Positions 8,991-16,739 of a stretch of DNA of 64,000 bases are shown here, in pieces. Numbering within the stretch: the first letter of the stretch is position 1; each line of letters begins with the position of its first letter. A program made the translations under genes and the position numbers. The notes under the pieces are model-generated. The model had not been told where the DNA came from, did no database searches, and saw nothing but the letters and a program-made list of their open reading frames with translations. Source of the stretch: Melioribacteraceae bacterium (GTDB lineage: Bacteria > Bacteroidota > Ignavibacteria > Ignavibacteriales > Melioribacteraceae); the NCBI GenBank assembly GCA_021739765.1, contig JAIPBD010000005.1:124001-188000 (forward strand), in the 5' to 3' direction.

Positions 8991-10481
8991 ATGAAGCTAA
9001 AAATAAATAGTGATATCAAATCTAAAAATGTATTCAAAAACGCCGGATTAATAAAATTTTTTGTTGATGACGATTCATTAAAAACAAATTTTCAAAATAT
9101 TTTAAAAGAACTAAATCTCTCTTTCAGTTCTGAGTTACAGAAAAGTTTTTTAACGGAAGATGTAAATGAAATATCCACGTATACAGGGTTAGAATATCCT
9201 GCGCATGTTCGATTTATCAAAATTAAAATTGATGAAAAACTGACAAATGATTTTTTCCGCGAAACTTTTGCTTCACAGATTGAGGATTATAGAACAATTT
9301 CAGTTCAAAAATTAATTATAGAAATTCCTAAAAAAGAAGAGTTAAGCGAAATATTTCCCATTTCATCTTTTATCTCTCAATCCATAATTGAAGGGATTTA
9401 TTTAGGAGATTATGATTTTGAAGTATACAAAACGAAGAAATCTCCACAGAAGAAATTTGATATTTACTTCAATAATTCTCAGGATGACAATTTCGACAAA
9501 TTAATAACTGAAACTGTTTCCTTAATGGATGCAGTCTATTTTACACGCGATCTGATTAATGAACCTTCCAACACAATGACACCAAAGGAACTTGCCGAGA
9601 GGACGAAGAAAAAGTTAATTCCAAACAAAATTAAAGTTACAGTTTGGAACAAATCCCAACTTGTCAAAAAAGGGATGAGCGCTGTGCTCGCCGTCGGAAG
9701 TTCATCGGAAAGTGAACCTTGTTTTATTGAAATGCATTACAAGCCAAGCAAACCAAAAAAGAAAATTGTTTTGGTTGGTAAAGGAGTAACATACGATACC
9801 GGTGGGTATTCCATTAAATCAACATCAAATATGATTGATATGAAAGCTGATATGGCCGGCGGAGCTTCTGTGATTGGCGCTGTTTTATCTGCTGCCATGA
9901 ATAAACTTCCGATTGAGATTATCGCTCTTGTGCCTGCGGTTGAAAATGTTATTTCGGGAAGCGCTTTTAAGCCGGGGGATATAATTAAAAGTTCGTCCGG
10001 TAAATCAATTATGGTTTCAAATACAGATGCCGAAGGAAGGTTGATTCTTGCGGATGCGCTGGAATATGGAAACAAATTTAAACCCGATTTTATGATTGAT
10101 TACGCGACTTTAACCGGCGCGTGCGTTGTCGCGCTCGGTGAAATTGCAGCGGGAATATTCAGCAAAAATCAAGAATTAATTGATATGTTCAAAGCTGCCG
10201 GTGATAATACATTTGAACGCATTTGGCCTTTGCCGATGTGGGATGAATATTCCGAAATGATTGAATCCGATCTCGCAGATATTGATAATACAGGACCGAG
10301 GTGGGGTGGGGCAATCACTGCCGCAAAATTTTTGGAATTTTTCGTTGACAATAAAAAGAATTGGGCTCATATTGATTTAGCCGGACCCAGTCTCAAAAAT
10401 AAATACAAATCATACACAAAAAAATACGACCCGGGTTTTGGAGTTCGACTAACTTATCAATTCCTAAAAGAAATAAAATAA
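8991..10481 (+). CDS. pepA: Leucyl aminopeptidase, M17 family
   Basis: 496 residues, full length for M17 aminopeptidases, which remove N-terminal residues using two metal ions in the cytoplasm. The C-terminal catalytic domain has the metal and catalytic motifs GKGVTYDTGGYSIK and MKADMAGGA, and the family signature NTDAEGRLILADAL. The N-terminal 170 residues are poorly conserved, as usual. It follows nrnA by 17 bases and precedes the VOC gene by 16. Confidence 0.92.
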   Translation: MKLKINSDIKSKNVFKNAGLIKFFVDDDSLKTNFQNILKELNLSFSSELQKSFLTEDVNEISTYTGLEYPAHVRFIKIKIDEKLTNDFFRETFASQIEDYRTISVQKLIIEIPKKEELSEIFPISSFISQSIIEGIYLGDYDFEVYKTKKSPQKKFDIYFNNSQDDNFDKLITETVSLMDAVYFTRDLINEPSNTMTPKELAERTKKKLIPNKIKVTVWNKSQLVKKGMSAVLAVGSSSESEPCFIEMHYKPSKPKKKIVLVGKGVTYDTGGYSIKSTSNMIDMKADMAGGASVIGAVLSAAMNKLPIEIIALVPAVENVISGSAFKPGDIIKSSSGKSIMVSNTDAEGRLILADALEYGNKFKPDFMIDYATLTGACVVALGEIAAGIFSKNQELIDMFKAAGDNTFERIWPLPMWDEYSEMIESDLADIDNTGPRWGGAITAAKFLEFFVDNKKNWAHIDLAGPSLKNKYKSYTKKYDPGFGVRLTYQFLKEIK

Positions 10482-10497
10482 AATGAAAGGTTGAAAA

Positions 10498-10857
10498 ATG
10501 ATTGATATAAAAAGAACTGGTCATACCGCGATTGAAGTTAATAGTGTTGTTCAGGCTACCAAATTTTATAAAGATAACTTCGGATTTGAAGTTGTTTATG
10601 TGGCTGATGATTGGGGAATCGTTCGTAAAAACGGGGACGATCTTGCATTCATTAAAAAAGGAGTTTCACACCATCCTCCTCATTTTGGATTACGAGTCGC
10701 TACAACAGAGGAAGTTGACTCGGCATACGAAGAGCTAAAAACCAAAGTGAAAATTTTGAAGGAACCTATTGGTCACAGAGATGGAAGTTATTCCTTCTAT
10801 TTTGCTGATCTTGATAAAAATGTGGTTGAATTAATATTTGATCCGAACGTCGCCTAA
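10498..10857 (+). CDS. VOC-superfamily (glyoxalase/bleomycin-resistance fold) protein
   Basis: 119 residues forming one VOC domain. It begins with the typical GHTAIEVNSVVQATKFYKD. His10 and the late Glu in the FADLDKNVVELIFD strand sit where metal ligands are usually found. Members include lactoylglutathione lyases, isomerases and dioxygenases; the reaction here cannot be assigned. It is the last gene of the nrnA-pepA run and overlaps the convergent nitrilase gene by four bases. Confidence 0.8.
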   Translation: MIDIKRTGHTAIEVNSVVQATKFYKDNFGFEVVYVADDWGIVRKNGDDLAFIKKGVSHHPPHFGLRVATTEEVDSAYEELKTKVKILKEPIGHRDGSYSFYFADLDKNVVELIFDPNVA

Positions 10858-11615
10858 ACTAATTTCATATCCGCTAAAAACGGAAATTGTTTTCGCATCG
10901 ATTCAATTTTTTCTAGATCAATTTGAGAAGAAATTAATCCTTCTTCGTGCACAGCTAAAATTACTTCATTTCCCATCGGATCATAAATCGCACTGTGACC
11001 GTTATAATAATTGTAAGGATCTTGACCAACACGGTTAGCGCCTATCATAAAACATTGATTTTCAATCGCTCTAACTTGAAGTAATTGCTGCCAGTGATTT
11101 ATTCTCGGAACTGGCCAATTTGCGATATTGAGCATAATATCAACTTTCTGTTTAGCGTATTGCCTGTAAAGTTCAGGGAAACGTAAATCATAGCAGATTG
11201 ATAAACCAATATTTAACCTATCTATTTGCGTCACTACGGGTTCTGTTCCGGCGGTAAAAAACTTGTTTTCATTCGAGAATGTGAACGGATGAATTTTTCG
11301 ATACCTTGCCATTATTAATCCGTGTGGATCAAAATGAACTAATGAGTTATAAATATTTGAGCCATCCCTCTCAATAATTCCGGCAAAAATGTGTTTCTTT
11401 AGTTTCGACGAAAGATGAATAAAAAACTTTGTCGCGGTACCATTAATTTCCTCAGCAAATTCATCAGATTTCATGGTGAATCCGGTAAGAGTCATTTCCG
11501 GGAAAATTAAAATATCCTCATTCGATAATGAACTATCCAAAATTTCATTTATCGCTACAATATTATTCTCCGGATTCTCAAACTCTTGATTAAACTGAAT
11601 AATTCCTATGTTCAT
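10854..11615 (-). CDS. Nitrilase-superfamily amidase, omega-amidase (YafV/Nit2) type
   Basis: 253 residues with the Glu-Lys-Cys triad at E40 (FPEMTLTGF), K107 (YRKIHPF) and C141 (SICYDLRFPELYR). The SICYDLRFPELYR signature is typical of omega-amidases, which hydrolyse 2-oxoglutaramate or 2-oxosuccinamate to repair products of glutamine and asparagine transamination. It is a single minus-strand gene, divergent from the SpmAB-like gene across 94 bases and convergent with the VOC gene. Confidence 0.85.
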   Translation of the reverse strand: MNIGIIQFNQEFENPENNIVAINEILDSSLSNEDILIFPEMTLTGFTMKSDEFAEEINGTATKFFIHLSSKLKKHIFAGIIERDGSNIYNSLVHFDPHGLIMARYRKIHPFTFSNENKFFTAGTEPVVTQIDRLNIGLSICYDLRFPELYRQYAKQKVDIMLNIANWPVPRINHWQQLLQVRAIENQCFMIGANRVGQDPYNYYNGHSAIYDPMGNEVILAVHEEGLISSQIDLEKIESMRKQFPFLADMKLV

Positions 11616-11709
11616 TTCTATTTCACTTTTATGTTAGTAATTGATACTTTGTTGCCAATAATTTTACTTATAATACTTAATCGGTTATCCAAAAATATAG
11701 ACTTATTCG

Positions 11710-13332
11710 ATGCTAAACTACATCTGGTTGTTTTTAATTTCATTAGGGATTCTATCCGCTTTGTTGATAGATATTAAGGATTCCACCGATGACAAATATA
11801 GAAATGGTCAATCATTTAAAACCGAAATATTCATCGATAATACAGAATTATTGGATGAAACAACAGAAGTTCCTTTAAAAATCGAAAAGGAAAGATTTAA
11901 CGAATTTTATTCTGAAAAGATTAGTTATGATATTGATGTTTTGATTCAATTAATCCCTTCGGATAATAAACGCTCCGGTAAATTTATACTCAAAGCGATT
12001 GAAAAATTGCCTCCCATTTGGGGCGCAATGGCTTCCGCGAATGGAGAAAAGAATGAATTAACCGGAACATGGTTGATCGAGAAAAATCCTACCAACCGAA
12101 AAGCGAATATCAATTTAAGTTTTGATGACGTTTCATTCCTAAAAACAAAGGGTGTAACAAAGGCACTCTTCGATTATGCGGAAATTGCTGTAAATATTGC
12201 TCTGGGATTAATCGGAATTATGGCTCTTTGGCTTGGTATAATGAAAATCGCCGAATCCGCCGGACTAATAAATTTGATCGCGAAAAGCGTTAAACCAATC
12301 ACTAAAATTATTTTTCCCGAAGTTCCTTCCGACCATCCGGCAATTGGCGCAATGATGATGAATATTTCAGCAAATATGCTTGGTCTGGGAAATGCCGCAA
12401 CTCCCTTTGGAATTAAAGCAATGGAAGAACTCGATAAATTAAATCCCGAAAAAGGCACCGCGACCAACGCGATGTGTACTTTTTTGGCAATCAATACTGC
12501 CGGACTAACATTAATTCCCGCAACTGCCATCGCAATCCGAGCTTCTGCGGGAAGTTCAAATCCTGCGATTATCATCGGCACATCTTTCTTCGGAGCGCTC
12601 TGCGCAACAATTACAGGAATTGTGGCAGCTAAAATTCTCGAAAAATTTACCGGTGAGAAGCTATCGATTAAAGAATTTATCGTTAATAATAAAAGACTGG
12701 TAATCAGTTCTTCATTTGCAATTCTTCTCCTACTTACTTTTGGCTTTAGCGGATTATTGACAAGTATTGTTAATTCCATAGATTTTAATAGCAACGGTAT
12801 ATTCAAAACCGCGATTGAATTTATCTCAGTGATTACAATCCCGATTGTAGTTTTGGTTTTTGTTATCTACGGCATCATTAAGAAAGTGAAAATTTATGAG
12901 GAATTTGTAGAAGGTGCGAAAGAGGGATTCCAGGTCGCGATTAAAATAATTCCTTATCTGGTAGCGATGTTGGTCGCGATAGGAATTTTTAGGGCCGGTG
13001 GCGCGCTTGAGTTTACAATTGAACTGATAAATCCGATTACTAGTCTTATTGGATTTCCAGCCGAGGTATTGCCAATGGCTTTGATGCGGCCGCTTTCCGG
13101 AAGTGGTTCTTTGGGCATAATGACGGAAATTATGTCGGTTCACGGGGCGGATTCTTTTATCGGAGTTTTGGCTTCAACCATAATGGGTAGTACCGAAACT
13201 ACATTATACGTACTCGCGGTCTATTTCGGTGCGGTCAATATCAAAAGAATAAGACATGCCGCCGCAGCAGGTTTATTGGCTGATGTCGCGGGTATTTTGG
13301 CAGCATTATTTATTGTGAAAATGTTGTTTTAA
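11710..13332 (+). CDS. Fused SpmA-SpmB-like membrane protein (two nucleoside-recognition/gate domains)
   Basis: 540 residues. The first gate domain (about 155-320) matches SpmA: GNAATPFGIKAMEEL, then NTAGLTLIPATAIAIR. The second (about 400-540) matches SpmB: PLSGSGSLGI, then STIMGSTETTLYVLAVYFG. The start MLNYIWLFLISLGI is the usual SpmA start. About 120 mostly soluble residues separate the first helix from the first gate domain. In Bacillus, SpmA and SpmB act in spore-core dehydration; here, with no sporulation genes nearby, a transport-like role is the reasonable guess. No clear ribosome binding site precedes the ATG. Confidence 0.8.
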   Translation: MLNYIWLFLISLGILSALLIDIKDSTDDKYRNGQSFKTEIFIDNTELLDETTEVPLKIEKERFNEFYSEKISYDIDVLIQLIPSDNKRSGKFILKAIEKLPPIWGAMASANGEKNELTGTWLIEKNPTNRKANINLSFDDVSFLKTKGVTKALFDYAEIAVNIALGLIGIMALWLGIMKIAESAGLINLIAKSVKPITKIIFPEVPSDHPAIGAMMMNISANMLGLGNAATPFGIKAMEELDKLNPEKGTATNAMCTFLAINTAGLTLIPATAIAIRASAGSSNPAIIIGTSFFGALCATITGIVAAKILEKFTGEKLSIKEFIVNNKRLVISSSFAILLLLTFGFSGLLTSIVNSIDFNSNGIFKTAIEFISVITIPIVVLVFVIYGIIKKVKIYEEFVEGAKEGFQVAIKIIPYLVAMLVAIGIFRAGGALEFTIELINPITSLIGFPAEVLPMALMRPLSGSGSLGIMTEIMSVHGADSFIGVLASTIMGSTETTLYVLAVYFGAVNIKRIRHAAAAGLLADVAGILAALFIVKMLF

Positions 13333-13353
13333 CATTGTGTGATTTGCGACGTC

Positions 13354-13377
13354 ATCAATCCTTAATTGATTGTTTTT
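13354..13377 (+). terminator. Possible weak terminator after the SpmAB-like gene
   Basis: ATCAAT (13354-13359) pairs with ATTGAT (13365-13370) around a five-base loop, followed by TGTTTTTC. The stem is short and AT-rich, so this is tentative. Confidence 0.3.
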
Positions 13378-13430
13378 CTACGTTTTTATAGATAATTTTA
13401 TTGGATTAATTTGAAAGTACAGATGATCTT

Positions 13431-14552
13431 ATGAGAATTGGTATTCCGCGTGAAACTCACTTTGAGGAAAAAAGAGTTGCTCTGGCTCCAGCCGGAGTAG
13501 ATGTACTTGTTAAATCCGGTCATAGTGTATTTATTGAAACCGGTGCCGGAACCGATAGCCATTTTACGGATGAAGAATATCGAGCAGTAGGAGCTACCAT
13601 TGTTTATTCAAAAGAGGAAGTATTTCAACGATCTGAGCTGGTGGCCAAAATTGCACAAATTACTGAAGATGAAGCTAACCTTTTAGAAGAAGGACAAACA
13701 GTTTTTTCATTCCTCAGATTGGCCGTTGGTAAGAAAAACATTTTAGATTCTCTCCTTAGTAGGAAAATAACAGCTATCAGTTACGAATTAATAGAAAAAG
13801 AAGAGAACCTTCCGATACTGCATGTTATGAGTGAAATTGCCGGTCAGTTATCAATTCATTTAGGCGAAAGATATTTCTCCAGTGATTTTGCGAATTCAAG
13901 AGGCGTACTGATGGGAGGAGTTGCCGGGGTAGCCTCTGCAGCTGTGGTTATTTTGGGTGCTGGAGTTGTCGGATACTCAGCGGCGCGCGCGGCATTAGGT
14001 AGAGGAGCACAAGTGATTGTTTTGGATCGCGATCTTGCGAGATTACGAAGGTTAGAGGACGCATTCGACAAACATGTTACGACGGTAATGGCTAATCCGT
14101 ATACGATTGCGCGAGGAGTAAAATTCGCGGATTTATTGATCGGGGCAGTTCAAATTAAAGCGGAAAAATCTCCTCATTTGGTTACTGAAGAGATGATCAA
14201 AACAATGAAAAAAGGCGCGGTAATAGTCGATGTTTCCATTGATCAAGGCGGATGCGTAGAGACAAGTTATCCGACAACAATATCCGATCCAGTCTTTATT
14301 AAACACGACGTAATTCATTATTGTGTACCTAATATGCCTTCGCTCGTTTCAAGAAGTGCCAGCTATGCGTTAACAAATGCCTCTATTGAATACATACAAA
14401 AAATTGCCGATAATGGTTTGAACAATACGCTGATCAGTGATAACGGTCTCGCAAAAGGAGTTTGTACACATAATGGGAATTGTACTAACAATCAAATTGC
14501 TCATGCGTTTAACATTGAATATAAACGATTACATTTATTCTCTACTAATTAG
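13431..14552 (+). CDS. ald: Alanine dehydrogenase-like protein (catalytic His replaced by Arg)
   Basis: 373 residues, full length for the AlaDH/transhydrogenase family. AlaDH interconverts L-alanine and pyruvate with NAD. The substrate-binding Arg15 (EKRVAL) and a Lys at 73 (VAKI) are present. The nucleotide-binding GAGVVGYSAARAALG is at 177-191 and the conserved Asp is in SIDQGG (Asp271). At residue 96, where characterised enzymes have the catalytic His of a YLHLA-type motif, this protein reads FLRLA, an Arg. The activity is therefore less certain than the fold; a related dehydrogenase or altered substrate is possible. It lies eight bases before the CoA-transferase gene, so the two form an operon. 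Confidence 0.82.
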   Translation: MRIGIPRETHFEEKRVALAPAGVDVLVKSGHSVFIETGAGTDSHFTDEEYRAVGATIVYSKEEVFQRSELVAKIAQITEDEANLLEEGQTVFSFLRLAVGKKNILDSLLSRKITAISYELIEKEENLPILHVMSEIAGQLSIHLGERYFSSDFANSRGVLMGGVAGVASAAVVILGAGVVGYSAARAALGRGAQVIVLDRDLARLRRLEDAFDKHVTTVMANPYTIARGVKFADLLIGAVQIKAEKSPHLVTEEMIKTMKKGAVIVDVSIDQGGCVETSYPTTISDPVFIKHDVIHYCVPNMPSLVSRSASYALTNASIEYIQKIADNGLNNTLISDNGLAKGVCTHNGNCTNNQIAHAFNIEYKRLHLFSTN

Positions 14553-14560
14553 TAATAATT

Positions 14561-15913
14561 ATGACTGCTGAGGACCTAAAACTAAATAAATCAATTGGAC
14601 CGGCCTGGATTGCTAAGTATAATTCTAAATCAATCTCAGCTGATGACGCATTGAAAATTGTTAAATCGGGCGATAAAATTATTGTTCAGCCTGGTTGCTC
14701 AGCTCCTCTGCAATTAATTCGTTCATTAGTAAAAAGAAAAGATGATCTGCGTGATGTAGAAATATATCACATTTTGATCGTCGGGGATCTTCCTTATGTG
14801 TTACCGGGAATGGAAAAACATTTCAAACACAAAGCTTTTTTCATCGGAGGAAATACACGAAAAGCGGTAAATGAAGGAAGAGCCGAGTTTATTCCAATTT
14901 TTCTTTCGGATGTAACTTTGCTATTTAAGAAAGGAATTATTACTCCTGACGTTGCGTTAATTCATGTCTCAACACCTGATGAGCATGGATTTTGCAGTTA
15001 TGGAATTGATGTCGGAAACATTAAGACTCCGGCGGAAAAATCAAAAATTATTATTGCTCAAGTAAATAAAGAAATGCCGCGTGGATTGGGTAACAGCTTC
15101 ATCCACATCAACAAAATTAATTATATTGTAGAGCATAATGAACCCCTGATGGAGTTACCGCAAGTAGATCCAAATGCGACTAAAGAAGTTTTGGATGTTT
15201 ATGATAATATCGGTAAAAACGTTTCAGAATTAATTGAGGACGGCTCTACTTTGCAAATGGGAATTGGAGCAATACCCGATTCTGTGCTAAAGTATTTAAA
15301 AAATAAAAATGATCTTGGAATTCACACCGAGATGTTTTCTGACGGTATTATTGATTTGGTTGAAGAGGGAATTGTTACCGGAGAGAAAAAAACACTGCAT
15401 CCTGGCAAAATTATTGCCGGATTCGTTCTGGGGACCAAAAGATCGTATGATTTTATTGATAATAATCCGGTCTTTGAATTTCATCCTCAAGAATATGTTA
15501 ATGACCCATTCGTCATCGCGCAGAATGACAAAATGGTCGCGATTAATTCAGCTATCGAGATTGATTTAACCGGGCAAGTCTGTTCAGACTCAATCGGAAC
15601 AAAGTTTTATTCAGGAATTGGCGGGCAGGTGGATTTTATCCGGGGCTCAGCACATTCAAATGGTGGAAAACCAATTATTTCTCTGCCTTCCACTACAAAA
15701 GATGGTAAATTAACCAGAATAGTTCCAACATTAAAACCTGGTGCGGGAGTTGTGACTTCCAGGGGTGATGTGCATTTTGTTGTTACCGAATATGGTACAG
15801 CTCAACTTTTTGGAAAAACAGTGCAGGAAAGGGCAATTTCTTTAATCGAAATATCTCATCCCAATTTTCGAGACGAACTTACCCAGTATGCTAAGGAGAT
15901 TTATAAAATATAG
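14561..15913 (+). CDS. Acetyl-CoA hydrolase/transferase family CoA-transferase (4-hydroxybutyrate/butyrate type)
   Basis: 450 residues with both halves of the family. The catalytic Glu sits at 257 in GIHTEMFSDG, and GGQVDFIRGS, SRGDVHFVVTEYG and the C-terminal ISLIEISHPNFR are all present. These enzymes move CoA between acetate and other short acids such as 4-hydroxybutyrate, butyrate or propionate, or act with succinyl-CoA. The exact acids cannot be read here. It follows ald by eight bases, which suggests fermentation of amino acids or pyruvate-derived acids, and its stop codon directly abuts the next gene's ATG. Confidence 0.85.
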   Translation: MTAEDLKLNKSIGPAWIAKYNSKSISADDALKIVKSGDKIIVQPGCSAPLQLIRSLVKRKDDLRDVEIYHILIVGDLPYVLPGMEKHFKHKAFFIGGNTRKAVNEGRAEFIPIFLSDVTLLFKKGIITPDVALIHVSTPDEHGFCSYGIDVGNIKTPAEKSKIIIAQVNKEMPRGLGNSFIHINKINYIVEHNEPLMELPQVDPNATKEVLDVYDNIGKNVSELIEDGSTLQMGIGAIPDSVLKYLKNKNDLGIHTEMFSDGIIDLVEEGIVTGEKKTLHPGKIIAGFVLGTKRSYDFIDNNPVFEFHPQEYVNDPFVIAQNDKMVAINSAIEIDLTGQVCSDSIGTKFYSGIGGQVDFIRGSAHSNGGKPIISLPSTTKDGKLTRIVPTLKPGAGVVTSRGDVHFVVTEYGTAQLFGKTVQERAISLIEISHPNFRDELTQYAKEIYKI

Positions 15914-16603
15914 ATGGTTGCAGTTATAGGAGACATACACGGTTGCTACTTCACACTTGTTGAATTGCACAATAAGATCAAAAAAAATTACCCTGATATT
16001 CAAATCTATACAGTCGGCGATTTGGTTGATCGTGGAAACAACAGTACCGAAGTAATAAATTTCATTTTTAATGAAAATATTTTATTTACACCCGGAAATC
16101 ATGATTACATGTTTTATCATTATTTCCGCGATCCTGATTCAATTTTTGCCCGCTCGTGGGTTTTTAACGGAAATGAAACTACATTGGCTTCTTATGAAGC
16201 TGATGAAGACTTAATTCCAATTCATATTGAAAGAATAAAAAACGCACCTTTATATTTCGATTTAGATGATTGCTTTATTTCTCATGCCGGAGTTTCATCT
16301 TATTATGGAAAGATATTACCTGAAAATTTCAGAGATGACCTCGAAATTTTGAGCAAGATTATTTATAGCGATTACAAAACAGATACAGGTGTTTTATGGA
16401 CGCGTGATACTTTATTGGATCTTGGTAAACTGCAGGTTGTGGGTCATACAAAACAACGTGAGATAATTCTCGATGAAGATTCTTCAGCCATTTATATTGA
16501 TACCGGCGCATGTGTAGGAAATAAATTAAGTGCGGTAATTGTTCATCAAAGTGAAATTATTGATACGCTTGATGAAAAAACGCATTTGAATGATATAATT
16601 TAG
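15914..16603 (+). CDS. Ser/Thr-type metallophosphoesterase
   Basis: 229 residues of the calcineurin-like PPP class with GDIHG at 6-10, GDLVDRG at 35-41, GNHD at 61-64, SHAG, and a C-terminal VVGHTKQRE. These motifs hold the two metal ions. Small bacterial members (PrpA/PphA, PrpE, ApaH-like) dephosphorylate phosphoproteins or dinucleoside polyphosphates; the substrate here is unknown. The ATG begins directly after the stop of the CoA-transferase gene, so translation is probably coupled. Confidence 0.85.
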   Translation: MVAVIGDIHGCYFTLVELHNKIKKNYPDIQIYTVGDLVDRGNNSTEVINFIFNENILFTPGNHDYMFYHYFRDPDSIFARSWVFNGNETTLASYEADEDLIPIHIERIKNAPLYFDLDDCFISHAGVSSYYGKILPENFRDDLEILSKIIYSDYKTDTGVLWTRDTLLDLGKLQVVGHTKQREIILDEDSSAIYIDTGACVGNKLSAVIVHQSEIIDTLDEKTHLNDII

Positions 16604-16739
16604 GGGTACTTTTTATGGTACTATCCAAAAATGAATTGAAAGTAAATCTTAATATGGATAACTTTCCGCTCAATTTTACTTCTTTTAAGGAGGCTTCATA
16701 AAACACTTCTACAATTCTTAAACCTAATTTCTAATTGAA

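Noticed and set aside
12174-12806. A 210-codon open frame on the minus strand inside the SpmAB-like gene
   Set aside because: Its alanine/isoleucine-rich product is the antisense shadow of membrane helices; there is no ribosome site.
16615-16701. A 28-codon gene before sprA
   Set aside because: It is too short, with no recognisable domain, to list as a gene; it is kept only as part of the sprA start finding.
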